Assembly: GCA_947579665.1 (NCBI GenBank) | Contig: OX388343.1 | Location: 91,058,254 to 91,122,253, forward strand | Source of the DNA: Sympetrum striolatum | Taxonomy: Eukaryota; Arthropoda; Insecta; Odonata; Libellulidae | DNA length: 64,000 bases | Direction: 5' to 3' | Shown here: one piece after another, positions 1 through 10,780 of the stretch | How the letters are laid out: every line of letters begins with the position of its first letter | Numbering within the stretch: position 1 is the stretch's first letter | Position numbers and translations under genes: made by a program | Notes under the pieces: model-generated | The model's database searches: none | What the model was told of the DNA's origin: nothing | The model's input: the letters and a program-made list of their open reading frames with translations, nothing else

Positions 1-2255
1 CGTTGAAGTAGCACTGTGGTTATCATTACATTATATTGAAAGAAAATTATCTTTTGATAAAGAACATGGAGCACGATCCATACTCTATTTAAAGCTCAAG
101 ATTCGTTTTTTACTAATATTGCATGACAGAATATATTAAGAAATGATATTGGGCGATGAGAAATGTAGAATTTTAAGGTAATTATAATTCCTATTTTAAT
201 TTTACGCTTGCTTGTTTGAAATTGAGTCTTCATTATTTTGTCTTCAAATGGTAAATGATGGTCAAGTATGAGTTAGTTAATTTTTTTGACGCAGTATCAA
301 ATAATTAATCTTGGAACCAAATATCTAAAAAGTTGGCGTAAAGTAGTTCATATAATAAATTCGATATTTTTCTAACACATATGAGAGTGGTTACTATTCT
401 TCTTTCAAATATTCTCAAATTATTGAGAAAGAAAATACTATTAAAGCTTCTTGGGGTCATTGCTTCAGCTCCATGTTTCTTTACTATTAGTATTATTATT
501 TTATATCGTATAAAAATTAATGTATGGAATCATCCTTGATTTGAGATTACTTTTGTACGCATGATAGGTTTGCTTAGATTCTCGAACTCGGTTTTGAACC
601 GTAGATTTTTGAATTCCGTGTTCTTCTTACATTTTAAAAATTTATTTGGACACCCGGTTATTTTAATTTGTAAAAATTTTTTAAGTTTAATTATTTTTAT
701 TGGTTAGCCAAAGTTTTCAATTGAAGTGTCCAATATATGAAATTCTTGATGTTTTAAAATGAAAAACTTTCTCTCTCTTCATACTCAATTGTATTTTCAT
801 TATGTCTGGTTCTGATTATATGAATGTTCCCCTAGCTTCGATAGAGATGTCAAATCAATAACATTTTGAGTCATCCAGTATTTTTCCAGCCATTGGGGAG
901 TCGACGAGGCATCTCTTGAAAGGGGTTATCAATTGGCCATTAAAGAAATAACTATTTTAAATGCATGCTTTATTATAAAAGTACAAATTTTAGCCTTCAC
1001 ATAACCAGTAGTAATTATTTAATAAACATTAATTAATTTCCTCTCCGAAAAATTCCGACTAAATTGAATTTAAATGGCTTTGGGGGGAAATGGACAGTTC
1101 CGTAGTATGCCTTGCGTCGGGTAGAAAAATGGTTCAGCATGACCATATACACATATAGAATAATTATTTTAAACCACCTTCTAAATGCAAGTTTTTAATC
1201 TAAAGCTTAACCATAAGTTCCAATTACTCCAGAATATATAAGCGAGGAGTATCATGCGAAAAATAAGGAGATAAATTGTTTACGCTGTACGATATCGAGT
1301 CCCACAAAAATATACACATAAAGTCTTTAGAAAAACCTTCCGGGTGCTACAAGTTGTTCCTTACGAGCTTAAAATTTGGCTATTGTTGAGTGGTCTGAAT
1401 TTTTTCGAGAGATAGCAAAATAGGACTATATACCTCTTTATGATACGAGGATCTGAACTGCCACATTGTATGTGTGCAATTCATCGTTTTCTGTAATTAA
1501 GTTATCGAGGAAATAACACGCATTATTTTGAACCAAAAGACTTTTGCAACGTTCGATCTCCAGCTTTCATTGACCGCTTTTCGAGCTATATACTTAACTT
1601 TAAACCAGCATATCCTCTTAAACGGGAAATTGCCCAAAAATAGAACTTGTTTCAGTACCTCGTTTTTAAACCTTTGAAACAACTTCTTTGCCGATTCAAG
1701 GGCACCATTAAAAGCTTGACAAAGACTCGGATTTTGTCAGACAGCGAAAACTTTCACCATTTCCGATCACGATGCTCTATGAAAAACATCCTGATCTTCG
1801 AACTCCGTTATCGGGCAATAAGTTACCTTGGAAATAATGCGCTGAGAGGAGATGAGGCATTGGAGAAGCGAAGGACGGAAGGCGTCTCCTCCTCTGCGAG
1901 GGAAAAGTGCAACAACCGATTATATGCTCTGAAATAGCCACGCCTCGTGTTGTTCACTTGTTTTGTCGTCTCCCCATTAGCGTTGCGTAAGGCGTGCGCG
2001 TGTCGATTCGGGTCGCAGACTAAAGAGATTTTGTGGAATGAGTGAACGCCTTGGATGGACACGTTCCACTATCGGATATTTGGAAGAAAATATAATGGAA
2101 GCGATGAAGGTCTGTGACATGTTCCAACAGCTCTTCCATCGTGAAGATGGCGAAATTTCTTACTAGATCTTACGACTAAATCTGCATGTACCCCCTTCTT
2201 CTTCGTCAGAGGCTCGACAATGGATTTATTATCAGCATTCTAGAGGATTCCTTCT
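1..2255. other. No supported gene
   Basis: AT-rich sequence with only short frames. A moderately GC-richer patch lies at 1840-2060 (open 79 codons on minus, 96 on plus from 1647), which I take as composition. No repeat family of this window is present. Confidence 0.5.
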
Positions 2256-2492
2256 GCATACTAGCACGTTCAAAAAGGTCCCACATTTATTTTTCCCGCG
2301 AAAACGTCGAGCAGGAGAAATGTATAATTCTGGTGGTAGATAGTACTACATATTGTGAGTACATCTACCTACCACCACCAGTACATCTACCTAGTACCAC
2401 TACCTGCCTACAACCAGAATTTTACATTTCTCCTGCTCCGCGTTTTCGTGGGAGAAAATAAGTGCATGAACTTTTTGAGCGTAGTACTATGC
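2256..2492. repeat. Fold-back element of about 237 bp
   Basis: Inverted arms run inward from GCATA...ACGTTCAAAAAGG (2256-2278) and CTTTTTGAGCGT...TATGC (to 2492), with further matching blocks: CGAGCAGGAGAAATGTA at about 2309-2325 against TACATTTCTCCTGCTC on the right, and TTTTCCCGCGAAAACG against CGTTTTCGTGGGAGAA. The centre is ACC/TAC/GTA-rich simple sequence. No TSD was identified. Most likely a MITE or snap-back product. Confidence 0.6.
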
Positions 2493-2601
2493 GATCATTC
2501 AATTCGAGCTTATTGTGAGTAAGAAAAACAGAAAAAGCCGCAAACACTACTTCACGTAAACTCGACATGCGAAGGTGTTACATCTTGGATGACGATAATA
2601 A

Positions 2602-2690
2602 TGGAAAAGAATCACTTCGCTTACTCCTACAGAATTTTATCAGATGAGATCACAAATTCTGATGGGAGTGCACGAAGTGATTCTTTTCCA
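2602..2690. repeat. Fold-back element with perfect 18-bp outer arms
   Basis: TGGAAAAGAATCACTTCG at 2602-2619 is exactly complementary to 2673-2690, and the inner parts (ACAGAATTT and AAATTCT) pair with a few mismatches. It lies about 110 bp from the larger fold-back at 2.3-2.5 kb. No TSD seen. Confidence 0.6.
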
Positions 2691-2699
2691 CTACTTCAC

Positions 2700-5600
2700 T
2701 TGGACTTATATTTGCATGTTGCATTTGAAATCATTCATTAAGGTATTATGAGGCTTACGGAAAAGGCAACTATGTTTCAGAAGCGGAATGATAAAGATAG
2801 GATATGAGATTAGTGGTACTAGTTGGATGAGATCACAAAGAGTAAGTGGGTACGAACACTGAGGAATAAAAAAGAAATAATGAAAGGATGTATGGATATG
2901 ACTGGATTTATGCAAGGATAGGAAAATGTGGTGGAGTCTATTGAAAAACGGGAGGGATGATTTATCCTTTAAAAAGATCATCGACGTAGACAAAGTATCT
3001 ACATCAACATACGTATCCTGTCACCATTCAGCAGGTATTCGTGTGGTCAAGGGTGCATGCACCATGTAGTTCATGTCCGAGTGATATACTTGTGCATTTA
3101 GGTAATAATTTCCGGAACTGATATCAATTTCTTTTTAGTCGGTTAAATATAGAAAACATAAAAATCTGCTGAAAGCCCCAAAAACAGCGAATTTGCCATA
3201 AGTGTATATTATACTAATTGCTCGACAAACACAGTAAAGTTAGTTTGGCGTTAGTTTCTTGACCGAAGGTTAAATTATCATATTATTTTGCCTGAACCTT
3301 TTTCGATCTTTGCTTAAATATTCTCAGCTGAATGATCTGAATCATCATACTATTCTCCTTACTTTTGCGCATTCTTACGCAATTTTTCAAGATAAAGTTT
3401 TAAATTATAATATCCTGCAACTCTTACGAGCAAATAGAAAAGAGATTGGTATACTTTTCTTCATTTTAAAGATGTGGTTAATTGTTTTTTTCAAAGACTT
3501 TGATCCACAAAAATTGTTTGCATCGCAATTGATTGTTTGACAAGAGCATCAGTTGTCACATGAGAGGGAGAACCACTTTAGTGTAATACGAATGAGATTG
3601 TTCTTCATTAAAATAAGAATTAATTAACTATTATTGCAGAATTCCACAATATATTTCATTGAAAACTACCGGTTTTGAAATGGCATTTCCATTATCAGGA
3701 GATAAGTCAGGATAATTAGCACTAATGATTTCTGTACTTGATGACTGTAATATCTCACTCAAACTAAGGCTTAGATAAAATATTTTGTGGAAATCGTATT
3801 AATTTCACCTTTTCCTTCTTTCCGTAACAAAATTCCTTTTAATAGACCTTACCTAGATTATTTTTCTTATTATTATTTATCGACAATTTGATTAGTGTGC
3901 TCCAAATTTATTCTCATTGCAAATATAAATACTCATATCCTTTTCATCATAGCGAAGTTTTTTTTTTTTAATCTCTTGGTATGTCTAGTGAAATAAATTT
4001 AGTTACTTGTCTTATGAAACAGAGTAGTGTAATTCATGAAACATATCCACCTAAACTTCAACTGATTTAAATATATTTTAAGTAATACAAGATGTTCCAG
4101 AATGATGTGAAAATATCTTACATTTATTTTGATTGTTTATTAAGTGCTAATTTTAGTACATATTTTTTTCAAAGTAATGGATCTGTGGATCGAGTTGCAA
4201 CGCGATTAAACCAACAAATCTTAAAATAATTCAAGTCATATATTAGCTACATACAACTATATTTATCAAAGGTTTCTGCTTAAGTCCGATTTATTCTCAG
4301 TCAATGTCCTGATTCAATTCTGTTGCGAAATTTATCAAAAAGAAAGAAAACCGAACCACCATTCTTAGAGATCGAGCATTTTTTCACAAAGGACTTCGAG
4401 GAAGTCAAGTGAAAAATTTCGGCTTATAAATAAAGCAAACGATTCTCAAATCGATGACTTTCACTTATGCCATATTAATCGCTGGCACAACCAGTTCCAC
4501 ACCGCCGTCTGGCAGCCGACTGTTACGGCCCTCTGCCTGAAAAAGGTTGCTGACCTCACACTTGTGTATATTTCGCATTGGAGGTTGTTCCTCAATCGTC
4601 AACCGAAGGGTTTTCGCAATTCGCTCTTCTCAACTAGCGGTTGCCCAGCGACTACTCGATAGTGGCTGCCAATTAGTTGTCACAACGACGACTGAATGAA
4701 ATAGCTCGGGTATTGGGACATTCTTCGTAATATATTAAGATAGAGGGAGTAGATAAGAGCACTGAACCCTACGGTGTCCTGAATAAAAGAATTGCATTTT
4801 CGAAATGCTGATCCCATCCAGACTAAAATCTAACCTCTAATTATACCCTTGAAATGGTTTATCGAGGAATGAATACTGACAGAATTGTTAGACATTCTGC
4901 TTCGGATTGTTATAAAAGTATGTACATGATCAGAATTTTATTCTCGAGACTGTTCAAAACTTAGTGACCAATATTTTTTATTCATTTTATGGCTTAGGAT
5001 AGAGTAATAAGCAACTTTACAATTTACTTTCCTCTTCCTTGTTCATGGCTGTGAAAATATTATAACTACTAATGTATGGATGATGCTGATTCATGAAATT
5101 AATTTTTAACTTCTTATTGAATGATTTAAAAAGTGTTATTTATAGGGACATTACATTTTCTTAAACTTTTTCTAATTGAAGTATTCTGGCACAAGAATTC
5201 AATGGCAAATTACCTCACTTTTCATCCTTTGTAACACATCTCACTTTCGAAGGAAGTAAGCTAACTGTATTAACACTGCCTGGCATTCGCCCAAAGACGA
5301 GAGGGAAACCCCTCCAAAACCCTCTCGTATGCAGTATTGTTCTTCCGTAAGAACTACATTTGACCCGTTTTATTGATAATACGATAGAGAACATAAACGA
5401 TAAAACTAATATAAATTCTAAGCACAAAAATACCATAAAATGAAAATTGCAAACATTCCAAAATTCGCATTAAATCGTCGAAAAATATGTACACAAGATT
5501 AAATAAGATATGAAAGAAGACATCTGTTTCGATTAAAAGTGATTATTAGCCTAAAATTACCCGCTAAAGGAGGGGGAGGCAATAAGGTGTGAAAGAAATT

Positions 5601-6470
5601 AAGAATAAAAAGATTCATTAAAATTTATACTAATAAGCGTTTACAAAAATATTGTAATAAATTATATACAGTTGAAATAATTTAGCCATTGCCCAAAGAA
5701 TTGCGTAGAGCATATCCTTCGTTTTTCTCGTCTGTATCCAGTAGCTGGCATTACGGTGTGGTTTACATGTTAATGTCCAACTCGTCACGTTCCTCTTTAT
5801 AGAATCCACTCAGACTTTGTTTCCCAGACAGTCGGCGAGACTTTCAGTTACCTACTTCTCGCGGTAGTTATGCAAAACTGTTTAAAACGTCAGGTAGAAG
5901 AATCAGCCATTCATCGTCTGCGGGCCGTTGCCTTAGAAACAATTTATAGTTGGCGGGGTGAAAGCGTTTGGCCATCTTTCGGGTCATTCATCTGAGGACT
6001 CCAAAGACTGGGTCACGCCGATGACAAAAGCGGTAGGTTCACGAACATTGCCAATCGATTACTGCCAACAACACAAGTTCCTATCGTTCCTTCCCGACAC
6101 GTTTTCAGAAATATAACGAGGAGAACAATATCGTTACTATTGCTTGCTATCTGCATCTCTTTTTCAGATATTGACGACGAGTTTACTTTCTGAACTTAGT
6201 ACAGAATAGGTACTCCATGTAATCGATATCTAAGCGAATGGAGTTTTTGCCAACTAAAAATAGGTGCGTACAAGTTTGTTTACTTCGAAAAATATCGTAC
6301 CATGAGGACAAAAGAATCACCATCCCTGAGTAAGGGGATAAGCCGTTCTAGCTCAAAAAATTTGAGGAGAAACCATTTCATCGTATGTTAGAGTAAAGAA
6401 AAATTATTTCGGGAACCGGCTTTCAATAAAGAAATTTATAATATTACGTAGAATTTATTGAGGAAAACGT
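2700..6470. other. No supported gene apart from the F1 repeat at 3.64-3.79 kb
   Basis: A GC-richer patch at 4480-4700 (GTCTGGCAGCCGACTG) and another at 5720-6120 (TTGGCGGGGTGAAAGC) stand out; the latter contains GGCCATCTTTCGG, a weak YY1-like word. At 5297-5328 a perfect 9-bp hairpin (ACGAGAGGG/CCCTCTCGT) sits inside a wider imperfect palindrome. Nothing codes for a protein I can recognise. Confidence 0.45.
3641..3794 (-). repeat. Snap-back repeat with GTGGAA arms (family F1)
   Basis: The outer arms ATTCCACAATATATTTCAT (3641-3659) and ATAAAATATTTTGTGGAAAT (3775-3794) are imperfect inverted copies. Inside, on the minus strand, CTGATAATGG, AATGCCAT and AAAACCGGTAG form a small hairpin next to the left arm. 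The same order of pieces recurs at 12.6, 39.4 and 45.2 kb. Confidence 0.55.
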
Positions 6471-6531
6471 CGCTTGGTGAAACTCCATTATTGAAATAAT
6501 GATGGAAATAACGAAGACAAAATTTCACAAA
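6471..6531 (+). repeat. Partial copy of repeat family F2
   Basis: CGCTTGGTGAAACTCCATTA, TGAAATAATGATGGAAATAAC, GAAGACAAAATTTCACA aligns along its whole length with 42300-42358, with a handful of substitutions. The inverted second half seen at 42.3 kb is not present, so this copy shows the unit before or without fold-back. Confidence 0.65.
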
Positions 6532-7513
6532 ATTGTGTTTAAAGCATTAAAATGGGGCGAAAATTAAATAATGAGTAATGAAATCAATTCAACTGCACGT
6601 AGAACATAAACTTAAAAACTAATTAAGCTATCTCGACTGGAAAAATTTTGCCTACAAGATAGGTTAAATCAAAGATCCAAATATCACCGATGGGAATAAT
6701 GTTAATTGATAAGCTATAAATTGATCCACTTAATCTTTAAAAGTCATTCAATGGCAGCTATAGTTATTATTATTAGTCAGGGATATATGGGTCTTGGGTC
6801 CTCATTTGCGACAGAAAATTATTGCGAGTTATTTTTTCTCAATTTTTTAATTTACATGAATGACCAGGCATTGAAGTGGATTGGATAATCATTTCCTTCG
6901 GTAATAGAGTCGTACCGATATTTAAATAGCATTAATCAGGATTTGGTCGCTATATTAATGGGAGGAAAATGAAAGAGAGATTAGCTTTATGACAAGCTGT
7001 TTTCGTATTTCTGAACTGAATTGTGACGTATCGTATTTCTGAACTGAACCGTGGAAGACCGGCCTAGTTCGTTTACTGGTAGCCCTCAAAATATAATTTA
7101 TATTTTCTTCTAATGCTCCGTTAATGTTCATAATTGTCCTTCATTTACTTAAAAATGTTTCGTAAACCTTAGGTTTCAATATATTTAATTTTTCCGTTAA
7201 AATCTATTCATATTTCAATCAGTGTCAAAAGTATAACCTATTCATTGTTATATACATTGAATACTTGAAATGACTGAAATTTGTCAATGAAACACTCAAA
7301 ATAAGAGTTATTAATACTAAAAATACAATTGTTATAATATTTTGTAGTGCTTAAAATTTTCAGTGAGTATATATCTTTCCTAGCCATGCACTACGTACCT
7401 CTGCTTACGAGCGACGGATTCCATTTCTTTGAGGAATATATATATACGCGTCGCTCGTAGTCGCTTCCAGTGGAAGACCAGCCTTAGAGTACAAGGTACT
7501 TGCGGATGCATGA

Positions 7514-7572
7514 GCGTTCCCACCTGCCACACGTCGAAAGGCGGCTTACAGGCTAAAAAATCTAGATCTAAA
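7514..7572 (+). mobile_element. Isolated 3' end of the CR1/L2-like LINE
   Basis: CCCACCTGCCACACGTCG followed by AAAGGCGGCTTACAGGCT matches the 3' UTR signature of the LINE at 14.3 kb (CCCCCTGCCATACGCC, then GGCGGCTCGCGGGAT). It ends in the AATCTAGATCTAAA tail expected for that family. Only the last 60 bp or so are recognisable, consistent with a severely 5'-truncated insertion. Confidence 0.6.
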
Positions 7573-8211
7573 AGAAGATAAATAATCATAAATAAAGTAT
7601 TCCCCAAAATAATTTGTTATCTTAATTAAAATTTTTGTCGACTACTGCACACACACCTATTCCGTGTGTATCTTTATTAATTATGAAATAAGATGTAGAA
7701 TATTATAAAATAGCAATATATTAACATCATTAATATATTAACTTTTTCGGGCGATTAATAAGGCCTTATCGTCTTTTTCTGAAATGAATTTAAGCATTTA
7801 AAAAACTATATACTTGATTTATCTATTTCATTGTATTGGCTCAGGTGGAGAAAATGGAGATATACAACCAAGGTTTAATAAGCGATTAAATTCGTTTCCC
7901 TCCGAATTATATGGAGGTAAATTCGGGTAAACTCAATGCGGGTTATATTTCAAGTGAGGCCTCATGGTTTCAAATGTATCTCGGTCCTTTTCTATATTTT
8001 TGTTAGAGAATTGGCGCTCAACCAGCACAAAATTCGCTCGTCGAGTTGTGCTGTACTTTGTCACCTGCTTCAAGAAGAAGGGGGAAAAATGATTTTGAGC
8101 CAGTAAAGAATCTCAAAACTTATAAGAAATTTATTATGACTTAAAGTATTCAGCCCCAAGGGCGGTTAGCGTCTCACAACTCAGAAATAAGCCACTAAGA
8201 GCTACAAAAGG

Positions 8212-8252
8212 GGAATGAGGCTTACTAGGCTGGATGAGGAGTGAGGTAGCTT
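8212..8252 (+). repeat. Dispersed repeat F3, copy 1
   Basis: GAATGAGGCTTACTAGGC and GATGAGGAGTGAGGTAG correspond to 48244-48285 at roughly three quarters of positions. Weaker similarity lies upstream (AGCCACT, AGCCAT). Confidence 0.4.
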
Positions 8253-10404
8253 AGAGGCTTATTGAAATAAAGAAGCTATTAAACCAGTCTCCATTACATT
8301 CGCTGAAATTAATAAATTATTTTAAATATTTCACCGAAAACCGTGTTTTTTAATATTCACAGCCAATCAGGTGTTGAACTAATCTGAAATGGAAATGGGG
8401 TTATCCACAGTATTTAAGGAGGATAAATTATCCCACTAGAGGAACGGAATCGTTGCCCTTCACTACCGCACCTATCTCCGGAAATCGCTGTATGCAATTC
8501 CCTTCGAAATTGGAGCGTATCGAATGAGGCGGCACATTTACTCACGAGGAAAAGAAGTGCTTCCCTCATTCCGCGGTAATGGTTTGAAAAACAAAAAGAA
8601 ATCTCCTTTCGCTCTCAACCATTGTGTTGATGGTCACCTTGGCCTCGTGGTTCCGCATCTTGAAGAGACTTAATTGGACCGCTCGAGGAAAACAGAAAGT
8701 GATGAAAGCTCAGAAGATAGATTGGGAGATTGATAATGAAGAGAGGTAATAAGAAATGGCTTCAAGAAGACGTAAAAAGCCAGGAAAGTAAGGTAAAGGA
8801 GGTAGAAAGATCAAATTTAATTCGATGAAACTGAATCCACCTCTTAATTGTGAAAAAACCTTGTAATGTAGTTGGTTTAGTCTTTCGACAGACCTTGAAT
8901 AAATATTTACACACGCTTCATCATTTTCCATTTTAAATTCTCTTTTGATACATTTATTCAAGCTATCATTCTTCAAAGACGAGAGAAATGAATACCATAG
9001 TAATCAAGTATGAAAACTTTCAGCCGAATCCTTTTTTTTACCATCGTTTGGTATCCGGACGGATCATCAAAAAACTTATCAACGCATTTTTATTATTTTG
9101 CTCAGTGCCTAATTTAACCACCTCCATAAGTTTTGGAATAATTGAGAATTCCGAATCTCTTTTAGTAATATCGCCACATTATCGGAAATTTTCCTTCCCA
9201 ATTCTGTGCTATAATTTTCCAAAATTTCGATGTAAATCGTAATGATTCTTAATATTGGTTCTTTAAAGTCTATATCAACGGAGTTATGTTCAAGTAGCTA
9301 ATAGATGTAGAAGAAAAAAGTTAATCCATCATACCTCCTATCCGATGTGTCCGAGACTAGCTGTGTTCACTGATGATGATGCAGGATCAGAGGATCTCAA
9401 AACCAGCAGTAGTTCTTTGGGAAGTTGCATACACCCCTCACCATGGATCAACGTGGCCCATCATTCCTGAAATCATGAAGGGGTTGTGAGTTTCCCATGA
9501 AAGGGATTTCAGAATAAAATTCGTGACCCAAGGCTTGTTAACAATTTATGAAATTTAACAGTATTTTGAAATATATAAATTTTGCATATGCCTTTTTAAA
9601 ATTGAAAACTTCCACTGAAATCGACATATATGACGACTCTTGAAGGAAACTAGGGAGAAGAGTAGGAAAACTATTCTTGCTGTGGAAGGAAAGTAAAAGA
9701 AGAAGTAAACTTGATATGATTTTTGTTAGAGAGCATTTGATGTGTCTAAAATAATTATCAACTCTGCTCTGAATATTGCTACAGTAAAACGAATATAAGA
9801 AAACATTTTGACCGTCTAAAGGAGAGGATCTCAATTATGCATTCGTAGTGTATGGTATACGTGCAGTATAATTTTCGTTAGCTGTTTCAACAATATAAAC
9901 CTTATTTTTAAATGAAGACACGCTTACGATCCAACAAGACACTGTACCGGAATCTAACAGAAAAGGAAACCGAAGATATCGGTTATTTATTTCCTTATTG
10001 AAAACTGAATCGGAAAAATAAAACAAAAATGGATATATTTTATACCGATTTTCGTCTCCGAAAATCCCTTTTATTCTTAATTTTAACTGGTGGAAAGTTT
10101 ATCAAAAATTTGTGACTTGGATTTGCAACTAACTATTACTATCTTCTATTCGAAAATTTAATGCAATTTTATATAGCTGAAAAATACCAAAAATGATAAA
10201 GCAAACTCTCAGAAGGATATTTCACAAGCTGAGCGATAAAAGAGGACAGAACAGATGGAGAAAAACCGGAACTAAACCGGTGCTTGATTTGCATTTGAAC
10301 CAGAAGTAAAAAAATATAGTTTGATAACCTGTGCAATGCCAAGAAAATAATTGGGATATTAATTTAAAATAAAATTATTATTCTATTCCCAATTATAATT
10401 AACT

Positions 10405-10476
10405 GGGGGTGTAGCTCAGTGGTAGAGCGTTCGCTTTGCATGTGAAAGGCCCCGGGTTCGATCCCCGGCACCTCCA
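10405..10476 (+). tRNA. tRNA-Ala (anticodon UGC)
   Basis: A 72-nt cloverleaf can be drawn directly. The acceptor stem GGGGGTG pairs with CACCTCC (one G-T pair), followed by discriminator A at 10476. The D arm carries a good A box (TGTAGCTCAGTGG). The anticodon stem TTCGC pairs with GTGAA around loop TTTGCAT, giving anticodon TGC, which decodes GCA alanine codons. The T arm is CCGGG-TTCGATC-CCCGG and contains a perfect B box (GGTTCGATCCC). No intron and no encoded CCA are present. The internal A and B boxes imply RNA polymerase III transcription. A short T run follows the gene (AAAATTTTTCTC, from about 10477), which could act as the terminator. All stems are intact, so I take it as functional rather than a SINE head; unlike the SINEs in this window it has no extra 3' body. 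Confidence 0.96.
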
Positions 10477-10714
10477 AAATTTTTCTCCCATAAAATTGGA
10501 TGATAAGTATTTTTCATAAGTTGGTTCATAATGGTTCATCAACATATTTCTTAAACAGTCCGAACCATCTTATTGAAATGTTTGGGATTTTGCCGTAATT
10601 TTTTGATAAAATATTCTATTTTCAACAGAACAGAAATCAAGTAACAACGAAATGGAATTCATTTAAGCAGGCTTTGGAGACTTGGCCAGTACAGACTTTC
10701 CTCGTGTCTCGCAA

Positions 10715-10780
10715 GGTTTGTCTATGTCTATGTAAGAACCCTGCAAGCCGCCTTTCGGCGTGTGGCAGGGGGTGCAAGCA
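10715..10780 (-). mobile_element. Isolated 3' end of the CR1/L2-like LINE (minus)
   Basis: Read on the minus strand: CACCCCCTGCCACACGCCG, AAAGGCGGCTTGCAGGGTT, then a tail with a repeated CATAGA unit. The conserved palindromic part (CCGCCTTTCGGCG on the plus strand) matches the copy at 7.5 kb better than the copy at 14.3 kb. This lies only 240 bp downstream of the tRNA-Ala gene. Confidence 0.65.

Larger units (their letters stand above)
6545..10404. other. Mostly unassigned sequence up to the tRNA gene
   Basis: Besides the LINE end at 7.5 kb and F3 at 8.2 kb, the segment 9360-9420 has ACTGATGATGATGCAGG then ATCTCAAAACCAGCAG, faintly like the F1 hairpin core. GC-richer sequence occurs at 8440-8660. 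Frames of 75-98 codons on the minus strand show no family motifs. Confidence 0.45.

Noticed and set aside
5265..5345. Possible further LINE 3' end (TATTAACACTGCCTGGCATTCG)
   Set aside because: Word order is similar to the 3' UTR at 14.3 kb, but identity looks too low by eye and the tail is missing.
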